59,494 nucleotides of DNA from assembly GCA_016928115.1 (NCBI GenBank), contig JAFGLI010000006.1, positions 1 to 59,494 of the forward strand. Direction: 5' to 3'. This document shows, piece after piece, positions 18,150-27,823 of this stretch; positions within the stretch are counted from its first letter, which is position 1, and each line of letters begins with the position of its first letter. The stretch is from Candidatus Woesearchaeota archaeon (GTDB taxonomy: Archaea; Nanobdellota; Nanobdellia; Woesearchaeales; UBA9642). The position numbers and the translations under genes are program-made. Below the pieces are notes generated by a model, which was not told the origin of the DNA, ran no database searches, and saw nothing but the letters and a program-made list of their open reading frames with translations.

Positions 18150-18875
18150 ATGGAAGATTTGGACGAAGTTATTAAAAAAGTGGAAGACCAACTATCCTCT
18201 TTCGATTATGGTTTTAAAAGATCCTTAGCCAGAAGTGCAAACAAAGAAAAAAACTCTTTTGAAATCAAAGGACTTGATGAAAGCGAAGAATTTGAATGTC
18301 TTTATTATAGTTTAAAAGGGAAAGAACTTTTGGAAAAAGAGGGAATCAAAACAGATGTTTATTCTGGAAAAGATGAATCTGATATTTGGGAAAATCATTG
18401 TTTCTTAAAAACAGAAGATGGAACAATAATAGATTTTTCACCTCATTACAAAACAATAGGTGCAAAACATAAAGAAGGTAAAAAAATAAGCGAAAAAGAA
18501 ATAGAACAATATGGTGTGTCCCATGAACTAGAACTAAATAATATGATTCCTTTACATCATGACTCTAAATCAAGAAGTTTTTTAAGAATAGGGTTGGGGT
18601 CTAAGGAAACCTATGGCTTCATAAGAGGTATTTTTAAATTGGTTTATATTGATATGTTTAAATATGATACAAATAAAGAAAAATATGTTAAAAAAGAAGA
18701 GATTACGTTGTTATACAAAGGGGGAAAAATAGACAAAACTAAAAAAACACTTAAAAATCTTATTGATAATGGAATATTAGAAATAGAAAGCGAAACTGAA
18801 AATACTAAAGAATTATTTGAAATAGAATCAACCATAGATGATTATGTTGTTAGATTTATTAAAAGGGTTCTTTAA
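18150..18875 (+). CDS. Hypothetical protein
   Basis: Intact 241 aa ORF, TATA-like sequence upstream. Confidence 0.55.
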   Translation: MEDLDEVIKKVEDQLSSFDYGFKRSLARSANKEKNSFEIKGLDESEEFECLYYSLKGKELLEKEGIKTDVYSGKDESDIWENHCFLKTEDGTIIDFSPHYKTIGAKHKEGKKISEKEIEQYGVSHELELNNMIPLHHDSKSRSFLRIGLGSKETYGFIRGIFKLVYIDMFKYDTNKEKYVKKEEITLLYKGGKIDKTKKTLKNLIDNGILEIESETENTKELFEIESTIDDYVVRFIKRVL

Positions 18876-20651
18876 TCATTCCCATTCTATTGTTGCAGGA
18901 GGTTTATTGGTTATATCATAAAAAACAGCATCTACTCCTTTTATTTTTAGCAATTCTTTAGATATTTTGTTTACTATGTTTTCAGGAATCCTGCTGAAGT
19001 TTGCAGTCATAGCTTCCTTGCTGTCAACCGGACGCAGAATAATGCTTTCTCCCCCATTAACAGAAACAGGAACAAGAACAACAGGCATCTGCCATATTTT
19101 ATTATATATCTTCTCCTCTTTTAATATCTTTTCAACAACAAAATCTGCTTTTTGAAGAAGGTTAACTCTTTCAGAATTTATTGTTTTTTTCAAAAGTTTA
19201 AAATCTCCTTCTTTTTTTCTTATTATTAGTAAAACCCTGTTTATATCAGAAACACTATTGGTCATTCTTGTTGACAATTTTTCCATATAATTCCAATTAA
19301 TTTCAGAGTCTATTACTGCAGGATGTTTATATACTCTGGAATCTCCCTGCACACCCACACTTTTTATTGGAAGAACATAAGATTTCTTAAAAATATCTTT
19401 AACCTTTTTTTCAGTTTCAGAAACATCTTCAGCTTTTTTGTTATTACACAAAATCCTGACAGCTAAACCAGGACCAGGAAATGGGTGTCTTTCGATTAAT
19501 TCTTCCGGAAGGCCCAGTTTTTTACCAATTAATCTTACTTCATCTTTATATAGTTGTGATAAAGGCTCAATAACCTTACCCTTATTAATAAGCTCCTGCA
19601 TCTTCAGAACCCTGTTATGATGGGTTTTTATTAAGTCAGCGTTTTTCGTACCTTTTGTTTCAATTGTATCTGGATATATTGTTCCTTGTGCGATGATCCA
19701 TTCATCCGAGGATAAAATTTTATCAGATTTATCAAATATACTATCAATAAACAAGTTTCCTATAATCTTTCGTTTTTTCTCAGGATCAACAACATTTTCC
19801 AAAGCCTTTAAGAAAGATTCAGATGCATCATATAATTCCAGATTATCAAATCCTTGTTTTTTTAATACTTCTTCAACATTTTTGCTTTCATTTAATCTCA
19901 TAAGCCCAGTATCAATATGCAAACCCAATACTTTATTTTTACCTAATGATTTATTTAGAAGGGTAAACAAAACTGTAGAATCAACTCCCCCGCTTACAAG
20001 AAGAAATACTTTTTTATCTTTTACTTTATCTTTTATATCAGACCTTATTTCCTTTAGATAATTATCCATATTCCATTCTTTTTTACAAGAGCAAATATCT
20101 CCTGCAAAGTTTTCAAGAATTTTCATCCCGTTGGGTGTGTGGGTTACTTCCGGGTGAAACTGTAAACCATATATCTTTTTTTCAGTGTTTTCTACAGCAG
20201 CTATTTTACAGTAATCTGAACTGGCAATTATATCAAATCCTTCTGGTAAATCTTCAACTAAATCCCCATGGCTCATCCAGACTGTTTCTTTTTTTCCTAA
20301 CCCTTTAAATAGCCTGCTTGGTTTTAATTTCACAAGCGCTTGACCATATTCTTTAATTGAACCTTTATTTACTTTACCATTGAGCATATAGGTTATTAAT
20401 TGGTGCCCATAACAAATACCAAGTAGGGGTATGTTTAGATTAAATATTTCTTTTGATATTTTCGGAGATTCTTGTTCATAAACACTTGAAGGCCCACCAG
20501 ATAGTATAATTCCTTTTATATCTTTATTTTTTAAATTAATAATCGGTTCATTATTTTGTACAATCTCTCCCAGAAAACCTAGTCTTCTTAATCTGTTTGC
20601 AATAAGGTGAGCATATTGGCCTCCAAAATCAATTACAATTATTTTATCCAT
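18876..20651 (-). CDS. guaA: GMP synthase, single-chain (amidotransferase plus synthetase)
   Basis: IIVIDFGGQYAHLIANRLR, GICYGHQL, LLVSGGVDSTVLF, FPGPGLAVRIL. Confidence 0.97.
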   Translation of the reverse strand: MDKIIVIDFGGQYAHLIANRLRRLGFLGEIVQNNEPIINLKNKDIKGIILSGGPSSVYEQESPKISKEIFNLNIPLLGICYGHQLITYMLNGKVNKGSIKEYGQALVKLKPSRLFKGLGKKETVWMSHGDLVEDLPEGFDIIASSDYCKIAAVENTEKKIYGLQFHPEVTHTPNGMKILENFAGDICSCKKEWNMDNYLKEIRSDIKDKVKDKKVFLLVSGGVDSTVLFTLLNKSLGKNKVLGLHIDTGLMRLNESKNVEEVLKKQGFDNLELYDASESFLKALENVVDPEKKRKIIGNLFIDSIFDKSDKILSSDEWIIAQGTIYPDTIETKGTKNADLIKTHHNRVLKMQELINKGKVIEPLSQLYKDEVRLIGKKLGLPEELIERHPFPGPGLAVRILCNNKKAEDVSETEKKVKDIFKKSYVLPIKSVGVQGDSRVYKHPAVIDSEINWNYMEKLSTRMTNSVSDINRVLLIIRKKEGDFKLLKKTINSERVNLLQKADFVVEKILKEEKIYNKIWQMPVVLVPVSVNGGESIILRPVDSKEAMTANFSRIPENIVNKISKELLKIKGVDAVFYDITNKPPATIEWE

Positions 20652-20758
20652 AAAAATAGAATATTATATTGGTTTATAAAAATTTTCTTTAATATAAATT
20701 TATCGTAAATTAAAAATAAGTAAAATTTATGAATATATACTATTTTGTATAACATAAG

Positions 20759-20866
20759 ATGACTACTTATATCAAAAGGATTCATGAGGAATTAAGTGAA
20801 AAAGCAAAAGAAGCTCTAAAAAAAGCAAGGAAAACTCCTGAATCTAAATATATTGATTTAGAATGA
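20759..20866 (+). CDS. Small antitoxin-like ORF (35 aa)
   Basis: MTTYIKRIHEELSEKAKEALKKARKTPESKYIDLE-stop; ATGA-coupled to a RelE-like fragment. Confidence 0.4.
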   Translation: MTTYIKRIHEELSEKAKEALKKARKTPESKYIDLE

Positions 20867-20982
20867 GTTATAAAATAAAATTACATCCTAATGTTAATAA
20901 ATTTCTTAAAAAATGTAATAAGGATTTAGAAAAAAGAATAAAAAAGAAACTAAACTATCACATTAACTCCTTCTGTAACTAG
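20863..20982 (+). pseudogene. Truncated RelE-like toxin fragment
   Basis: MSYKIKLHPNVNKFLKKCNKDLEKRIKKKLNYHINSFCN-stop: RelE-like N-terminus cut at the pmbA gene end. Confidence 0.45.
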
Positions 20983-22206
20983 ACTTTTGGTATAGATTCC
21001 TTCCCTCTGCTCCTCTTTTCCTGCAAACCCGACTGACTTGTTCAATAAATCCGTTACAGAGCCTGAAATCATAAAATCAGTAACAGGGATTAGCTTATCT
21101 TTATCCTTCAGGTATGCTTTCTGAACATGAACAGAAAAATCCGTTGTTATGCTATCAGATGTATGCGCGCCCATTATAGTGTCTATTATAATGGCATTAT
21201 CAGGCTCTTTGATATTATCTCCTTTAATAATGACATTTGAGAAGTCTATGCCGAAAAGGGATGAATTTGACGTACTTTTTTTATTGTTATGCAGGGCTGT
21301 ATTGTAATCAAATATAACATTTTTAAGGATTCCTTTGCTTATCAAAACAGTTTTCATAGAGGGGGTTCCCTCATAGTCGCATTTTTCTGAATTTATCCCC
21401 CCTTTCAGGGAATTATCATCTATTATTGTTATGTTTTTATCCAGAATCTTTTTATTCATTTTCCCGGAAAACAGGGACTTGTTTTTCTCATAGTTATCTC
21501 CCCTTAAGTTAGGCAGGAAACCATAATTCAACAAAGATACCAAGGCTTTGGGCCTTATTATTACAACATCGGCTTTCTTATTTAATCCGGAAGCCTTCAA
21601 AAATTCCATTACTTTCCGGTTTACATTATCTGCTGTTTTTCCTGCATCAAAAAACTTATTGTCAAAATAATAATCCTCATAATCTGAAATACTGTCTGAT
21701 GAAGATGCCTCTATATTTACACCAAAATTCAAGCCTTCATCAGTAACATCAATATTGTTTGAGTTTATTAGCCTTATTTTGCTTTTATTCAGGATTAATG
21801 AGCCTGAATTCAGGATGACTTTCTTCTTATTGATTTTTTTTATTATTCTCTTCGAGATATTCACCATATCTTTTATATCCATATTCCTTAACTTTGCATC
21901 CTGCCCTGACTTAAATCTGTAAGAACGAGGCTTCGGCAGGCCGTAGAAATACTCCTTTTCAGGGCTGTTTTCAGCTGTTTTTATTGCATTATTTATAAGA
22001 TTATCATCCAGAACAGAGGAATATGAGCTTCCTTCCCGTTTACCAATATAAACCTTCAGAAAAAAGTCAGTTGAATTGCCGTGCCTGAAATTTTTTATAG
22101 ACTTGCCTTCAAAATTTAATTCACAGTTTTCATTAGTTACAGCATTCAGCTGGAAATGTCCTGTTTCCTTTTTCAGCTTTTTTATGTATTTTTCATATTT
22201 TTTCAT
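20950..22206 (-). CDS. PmbA/TldE-family peptidase subunit
   Basis: C-terminal TldE-like G(A)HTSDSITTDFSVHVQ...; next to tldD. Confidence 0.85.
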   Translation of the reverse strand: MKKYEKYIKKLKKETGHFQLNAVTNENCELNFEGKSIKNFRHGNSTDFFLKVYIGKREGSSYSSVLDDNLINNAIKTAENSPEKEYFYGLPKPRSYRFKSGQDAKLRNMDIKDMVNISKRIIKKINKKKVILNSGSLILNKSKIRLINSNNIDVTDEGLNFGVNIEASSSDSISDYEDYYFDNKFFDAGKTADNVNRKVMEFLKASGLNKKADVVIIRPKALVSLLNYGFLPNLRGDNYEKNKSLFSGKMNKKILDKNITIIDDNSLKGGINSEKCDYEGTPSMKTVLISKGILKNVIFDYNTALHNNKKSTSNSSLFGIDFSNVIIKGDNIKEPDNAIIIDTIMGAHTSDSITTDFSVHVQKAYLKDKDKLIPVTDFMISGSVTDLLNKSVGFAGKEEQREGIYTKSLVTEGVNVIV

Positions 22207-23573
22207 TCTGAGCCACCTACAAGGGCATCCTTCACCAGAACATAAGGATTCCTGCCGTTTACAGGAACCTGCTGTGCATTCTTGCCGCAGAAACCAGGAA
22301 AATCATACTCCCTCTTATCTGAAATCATAATTATATTCTTCAGCAGCTTGAATATATTTCCTGACAAAGAAACCCCTTTTACAGGCTTTCCCAGTTTCCC
22401 GTTTTTTATCAGGTAGCCGTACTGAGCGGAAAAATGGAATGTGCCTTGTGATGTATTAACCTGGCCGCCTTTTGTGCCGTTCAGCAGAACGCCTGATTTT
22501 ACATTTTTTATCAGCTCCTCTCTGGTGTTTTTTCCTTTTTTTATGAAAGTATTTGACATTCTCACCAAAGGCATATTATCTGTGAACTGGGCCCTTCCGT
22601 TGCCTGTTAGTTTCAATCCTGATTTTCCTGCTGTTTCCCTGCTTGCAAGGTAATTTTTAAGAACACCTTTTTCTATTAATAGAGTCTTTCCGGCAGGAAT
22701 GCCCTCATCATCATAAAAATAAGAGCCCCACTCATTACCTAAAGGAGAATCATAAACCGTAACTATATCAGAAGCAATTTTGGTATTTAATCTGTTTTTT
22801 AAGCAGGAATTGTTCTGCAAAACCAAATCAGATTCTGTTGCATGTCCCAGAGCCTCATGTATGAAAACACTTGCAAGCCTTGGGTCCATTATAACATCAA
22901 GCCTCCCTCCTTTTATGTTTTCAGCCTTGAAAAGGTCTTTTAATATCCTCAGTGAATCCCTGTACATAGCAGGATATTTTTTTGTTATCTCATAGCCCCC
23001 CATCATGCCTGTGCCGTGGGAATAGGATTCAGTCCTGGAGCCTTTTTTACCTACAATTACAGACCTTAAAGCAGTGAATGTCATGTCTTGTTTTATTAAT
23101 GAATTCTCAGAGTTCTCGAACAGATTTTCTATATTACTTTCCTCATACTGAAGCTGCATGCTTTTTACTACTTTGTTTGTTATCCTGCTGTTCCTGACCA
23201 CAAAATCTATCTTCTCCTTTAGAGGAATATTATTCGGGTCTGTTTTAAATGAGGATTTTTTATAATCATTAATTTTATGATGTTCTTTTATTTCGGTTTT
23301 CATTGAAGTTTCTTCTGAAAGCAACTTTGCTATTCTTATTGCTCTCTTAACAGTATTCCTTATATCATCATTTAGATTTCCGTATGCAAAACCAAAGGCA
23401 TTTTTATATAATACCCTTACACAATATCCCTCTTTTGTTCCCCGGCTTATTTTTTTAATATGATTATTCCAGCCCAGAATATTTGTGTTTTTTATTTTCT
23501 GAAACCTGAAATCCCAGTAATCTATCCCCTTTTCCTTCAATAAAAATTTATATGGTTTTATAGATATATTCAT
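22203..23573 (-). CDS. tldD: TldD-family metallopeptidase
   Basis: HEALGHATESDLV (HExxxH), NLLASRE/TGNGRAQ-type blocks. Confidence 0.9.
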   Translation of the reverse strand: MNISIKPYKFLLKEKGIDYWDFRFQKIKNTNILGWNNHIKKISRGTKEGYCVRVLYKNAFGFAYGNLNDDIRNTVKRAIRIAKLLSEETSMKTEIKEHHKINDYKKSSFKTDPNNIPLKEKIDFVVRNSRITNKVVKSMQLQYEESNIENLFENSENSLIKQDMTFTALRSVIVGKKGSRTESYSHGTGMMGGYEITKKYPAMYRDSLRILKDLFKAENIKGGRLDVIMDPRLASVFIHEALGHATESDLVLQNNSCLKNRLNTKIASDIVTVYDSPLGNEWGSYFYDDEGIPAGKTLLIEKGVLKNYLASRETAGKSGLKLTGNGRAQFTDNMPLVRMSNTFIKKGKNTREELIKNVKSGVLLNGTKGGQVNTSQGTFHFSAQYGYLIKNGKLGKPVKGVSLSGNIFKLLKNIIMISDKREYDFPGFCGKNAQQVPVNGRNPYVLVKDALVGGSE

Positions 23574-23626
23574 AACAACTAGAAGAATTCAGTTCATATA
23601 AAAAAGTTTTGAAAAAAAGAATAAAA

Positions 23627-24682
23627 TCAAAACCTGAAAATCTCACTAAGGTCAATTTTACTCTCAGCCATATCCTCTTTTCTTTTCATATATGGGTTGG
23701 CTTGAGGCTGCCTTGCTGGCTGTTGGGACATCTCCATATTATTTTTGCTATCTTCTTCAGAAGAATCTTCTTCATTGGTGTTATTATCTTCTGCACTGCC
23801 TCTTGTCTCTTCAGCCTTTTCCTCCTGAGACTCATCAGGTTCATCGTTTTCTTCCTGAGCCATATTTACTTCCTCTACCTCTGCCTGTTCTGGATGCGGT
23901 TCTTCTGTTTCTGCATTATTATTTTCCTCGTCAGCACCATCATCAGGCTCAGATATCTCTTCATCTTTTTCTTCTTCATCGCTGTTTTCATCGCTGCCGC
24001 TGTCTTCAGCAGAATTCTCATCTTCCGCAACATTACTGCCTTCTTCAGCAGCACTGCTTTCTGTTTCCTCATTCTCTTGTAGTTCAGGTTTCTCCTCAGG
24101 CATAATATCGCCCAGGGTTTTTCCTTCTGCCTCTTCTGCCAAATGCAGTGAAGAGTGTACTTCAGGAGAAAAATCCTCATTCTCTTTTTGCCCGGAAATC
24201 AGCTCATTCTCTTTTTTTTCAATCATCTTCTCTTCCACAGCCTCTTCCATACTTGGAGGCTCTTCTATATTATCAGCAGTAAGATTATTTTCTTCAGCAT
24301 TTTGTTCTTCTTCAGGCTCTGTTTTTTCAACAACCTCATCATTCTGTAAATCCTCATTCTCATCAGGAGCATCACCCATTTCCTTGTTTTCAGTGTGAAT
24401 CTCAATACTGTGGGGCTCTTGTGAATTATTTATATCTTCCTCGAATTCTTTTCTCACCGTTTCCCTTGCAGCAGCCTCCATATTCTGGTCCATTTCAAGA
24501 GTTCTTTTTTCCTTTTTCCAGCCTCCTTCCATTCTCTTGAAATCATTCATAACCTTTTCACCGGTTCCCAGTATTTCAAGAGCCTTTTGCCTGGCTAAAC
24601 TGTCTGAACATGCAAAACCTGTGTTTTTCAAAGATTCAGCTAATCTCTGCGCCTCAGGACTTAAATCCCCTGTATTTATCAT
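23627..24682 (-). CDS. Highly acidic low-complexity protein with conserved-looking ends
   Basis: Central region mostly E/D/N/S; N-term LSPEAQRLAESLKNTGFACSDSLARQKALEI; C-term NPYMKRKEDMAESKIDLSEIFRF. Confidence 0.65.
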   Translation of the reverse strand: MINTGDLSPEAQRLAESLKNTGFACSDSLARQKALEILGTGEKVMNDFKRMEGGWKKEKRTLEMDQNMEAAARETVRKEFEEDINNSQEPHSIEIHTENKEMGDAPDENEDLQNDEVVEKTEPEEEQNAEENNLTADNIEEPPSMEEAVEEKMIEKKENELISGQKENEDFSPEVHSSLHLAEEAEGKTLGDIMPEEKPELQENEETESSAAEEGSNVAEDENSAEDSGSDENSDEEEKDEEISEPDDGADEENNNAETEEPHPEQAEVEEVNMAQEENDEPDESQEEKAEETRGSAEDNNTNEEDSSEEDSKNNMEMSQQPARQPQANPYMKRKEDMAESKIDLSEIFRF

Positions 24683-24801
24683 TATACATCACCTTCCATT
24701 TGTTTTAAGTTATATTAATATATAAAAGCGTATACTAATATATTTTAGTACATTAAATGTTATTTAAAGTTTTCGTTTTTACAGAATATAAATCAGAGAT
24801 A

Positions 24802-25827
24802 TTACATAACCTTAAAATCAACACAGACTCTGTAGACATAAGGTGCATAATCCCCGCATTTTTCTGTATGGAGAATTTTGCATTTCTTGTTTTCTTTTTT
24901 ACAGATTTTCTTTATTTTTTTATGTATTTCCTTAAACTCTTTTTCAGTTCCGAAATCATAGAAATGTATCACTGTTCCTTTTTTAGATGCATTTAATGCT
25001 GTATCCAGAAAATCCTTACCTGTTTTAGGCAAAGGCATTAAAATCCTGTCAAACTTCATATTTAATTTAGGGACAACCTCTTTTACATCTCCTAAAAATA
25101 GTTTTATGTTTTTTGATTTGTTCAGTCTTATATTCTCAATTCCGTATTTATGCGCAGCGGGATTCAGCTCAACCCCATATATTTCTTTTGCTTCTGTGTT
25201 TTTGGAAATTACTAAAGGATAAGGCGCACAGCCTGAGAACATTACCAATACAGTTTCACCTTTTTTAATCATATTAGCTATTCTTTCTCTTTCGTGAGAC
25301 AATCTTACTGAGAAATAAACCTTTTCAACATCCAGTTTTATCCTCACATTGTTTTCCCTGTATATTGTTTCTTTAGTTTTTTTCCCTGCAATATATTTCA
25401 TATTCTGGGTTCTGAATTCCCCTGAATGAATGTCTGCTTTCTTAAGGACTGTTTTTATCTTAGGGTTTATTTCCAATAATGTTTTTCCTATTATTTTTTC
25501 TTTTTTTTCTAATCCCTCAGGGATTTCCATTACAGCTATATCTCCTATAATATCATAGCTGTTAGGAGCTTCTTTAAGCTCATTTTCAGATAGTTTCCCT
25601 TTCAAAGCCTCTTTCAGGTTAGAAATGATTTTGTTTTGCTTTTCAAGTTTCTTTTCAGTAAACCATATATCTTCTTTTGCTCTTATTATATGAAACCTTT
25701 TTTTTATAGGAAGAAAAATAAAGCCTTTTTCTTTTTTGATTTTATAATCCTTATTATATAAACTATTCTTGACGAGATAATCTTTCCATTTTTCCGCTTT
25801 TCCCAGAGGGACTTTTAATGCTAGCAT
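24802..25827 (-). CDS. tRNA (guanine37-N1)-methyltransferase Trm5-like
   Basis: YFSVRLSHERERIANMIKKGETVLVMFSGCAPYPLVISK...VELNPAAHKYGIENIRLNK. Confidence 0.9.
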   Translation of the reverse strand: MLALKVPLGKAEKWKDYLVKNSLYNKDYKIKKEKGFIFLPIKKRFHIIRAKEDIWFTEKKLEKQNKIISNLKEALKGKLSENELKEAPNSYDIIGDIAVMEIPEGLEKKEKIIGKTLLEINPKIKTVLKKADIHSGEFRTQNMKYIAGKKTKETIYRENNVRIKLDVEKVYFSVRLSHERERIANMIKKGETVLVMFSGCAPYPLVISKNTEAKEIYGVELNPAAHKYGIENIRLNKSKNIKLFLGDVKEVVPKLNMKFDRILMPLPKTGKDFLDTALNASKKGTVIHFYDFGTEKEFKEIHKKIKKICKKENKKCKILHTEKCGDYAPYVYRVCVDFKVM

Positions 25828-25831
25828 TTTT

Positions 25832-26860
25832 TCAGAAAAACTTATTGAGTGACTCTTCTTTGGGCTTGTTTTTTTGCAGATCTTTTAATCTCTTCCTGAT
25901 TCTCTCTTCTGAGAAATCATGTTTTTTTACCATTAAGTCTACGACTGCCTCTTCATCAATGCCTTTAAATTCGATATTATAATCAACAACAACACCCATA
26001 TTTTTTATAAGGCCAAAGATTTTTTCCCAGCCGAAATCAAAATCCCAATTATCTTTTATTTCATTGAAAATACCATCAAAATCTTTTCCTTTGTCTTTTA
26101 TTAATTTAAGGGCTTTTTTAGGCCCGATTCCTTTTATGCCCCCTCGATTATAATCTGTGCCCATCAGTATTCCCATAAATATCAACTGGTCCTGGTCAAT
26201 CCCCATCTTGTTGAGGTTCTTATCCAGAGAAATAAGCTCGGGCTGTATTGTCTCATACACTAATTTATTAGATTGTTTTCTTTTTTTGGTTATTGTAAGG
26301 TTCTTTATTATTTTTGGAGCTCCAAACATTAAGGAATCAGCATCCTGGCTTAACACTGCATAAGCATCTCCTTTTTTCACCATATATGCTGCCTGCGCCT
26401 CACCTTCTGAAGGAGCCTGAACAACAGGAAATCCTAGGGCTGTTATTAATTCTTTAGAACTTTTTATAATATCATTAGTTATTATGGATGTTCTCGAGGC
26501 ATATTTTTTCATTCTTTCCATGTCCTTTTCTTTTTTAGCCTCTTCATATTTCTTTTTGGCATCTATTTTTATTTCTTTTCTGTGCTCCCTTTCCTTGTTT
26601 TTCAGTTCAGGTGCTTTGCCGTCAAAAACAAAAACAAACTTTATGTCATTCTCCATTAGTTTTGTGAATCGATTGAATAATCCTGATAAATGGCTTGTTA
26701 TATTATTGTGCGAATCCATGAGCAAAGAGCCGTCTCTCTGCCTTATGGTTGTCAGGAACATATAAATCTGGTTAAATGTATCTACGACCAGAACCTTATC
26801 CCTTAAGCTTTCAAGATTTAAAGCTGTTGTTTCCATCAGCTCAGTTATCCTGCTCCCCAT
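25832..26860 (-). CDS. fen: Flap endonuclease 1
   Basis: KFVFVFDGKAPELK, APSEGEAQAAYMVKKGDAYAVLSQDADSLMFG, MGTDYNRGGIKGIGPKKALKLI. Confidence 0.96.
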   Translation of the reverse strand: MGSRITELMETTALNLESLRDKVLVVDTFNQIYMFLTTIRQRDGSLLMDSHNNITSHLSGLFNRFTKLMENDIKFVFVFDGKAPELKNKEREHRKEIKIDAKKKYEEAKKEKDMERMKKYASRTSIITNDIIKSSKELITALGFPVVQAPSEGEAQAAYMVKKGDAYAVLSQDADSLMFGAPKIIKNLTITKKRKQSNKLVYETIQPELISLDKNLNKMGIDQDQLIFMGILMGTDYNRGGIKGIGPKKALKLIKDKGKDFDGIFNEIKDNWDFDFGWEKIFGLIKNMGVVVDYNIEFKGIDEEAVVDLMVKKHDFSEERIRKRLKDLQKNKPKEESLNKFF

Positions 26861-26861
26861 T

Positions 26862-27737
26862 TTAGATATTCTCCCTTATGATTATTCCTTTTAGCTCATT
26901 CTCAGCCATTTCCTTTGCCTTTTTCGTTATCTTTCCTGTTGTAAGGAACAAAACAGGCAGTTTCTTGGTCTGTCCTTTTATATAGACGCTTGACAGGTCA
27001 CCGTCATTGCAGCTCTTCTTCTTTTTTGCCTTACAGTAATATTTAATCCTGCCCAGACCTGAAGGCACATTTACAATAAAATCAATCTCTGTCTTTCTTA
27101 TTATTTCCTTTTCAATAACCTCTATGTTCTTTTTTCCAAAGAAATCTATTATTGTGTTCATGAACTCAGACTGTGTTTTTTCAGGCTTTTTCTTCTTTTC
27201 CTCTTTTTGTTCTTTTTTTGTTTCCTCAGGAACTACTTTGACTATTTTCTCCTGTGTTTCCTTTTTCTCAGGCTTTTTCTCTCTAATTTCTTTCATATAC
27301 CTATCCTGAATTATTCTCTTTGCATCTTCATTTGAAAGCTTGTAATACTTCCAGAATATCTCTTTTTCATCTGTTAGCTGAACCTCAAGAGGTTTTGCAA
27401 AATCTTTTATTTCTCTTAAACTTGCCCTTACCTGTGGAGGATATTCTCTATCTCTTATTATTCCTTTAGTTTTTATTAATTCATAGCTGTTTTTATGAAT
27501 GGTTTTTAAATATTTAGACAAATCATCAAGCCTGAATTCCTGCTCAGGTGTATAGTAAAACGGGCTTCCTCCTAATTTTAATTTAGTTACTCTTATTTTT
27601 CCCTCTTTTTGCAGGTCATTTAATATGGCTCCTATCAGAAAAGTGTCCCCGCCCACTGCCTTTGTTATTCTTGCAGGTATGGTTGGGCCTGTCTGCTGGA
27701 CTATTCTTAAAACATCTTCTTGGGGAATATTTTTCAT
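26862..27737 (-). CDS. wHTH protein with C-terminal restriction-endonuclease-like domain (hypothetical)
   Basis: N-term wHTH; K/E linker; C-term IDFIVNVPSGLGRIKYYCKAKKKKSCNDGDLSSVYIKGQTKKLPVLFLTTGKITKKA. Confidence 0.55.
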   Translation of the reverse strand: MKNIPQEDVLRIVQQTGPTIPARITKAVGGDTFLIGAILNDLQKEGKIRVTKLKLGGSPFYYTPEQEFRLDDLSKYLKTIHKNSYELIKTKGIIRDREYPPQVRASLREIKDFAKPLEVQLTDEKEIFWKYYKLSNEDAKRIIQDRYMKEIREKKPEKKETQEKIVKVVPEETKKEQKEEKKKKPEKTQSEFMNTIIDFFGKKNIEVIEKEIIRKTEIDFIVNVPSGLGRIKYYCKAKKKKSCNDGDLSSVYIKGQTKKLPVLFLTTGKITKKAKEMAENELKGIIIRENI

Positions 27738-27823
27738 ATTAGTTCTAAAAATGGCTGAATGTTTATATAATTTATTATTTGTTTTGTATAATTAATACTT
27801 ACATTGTAAGTATAAGAACAAGA

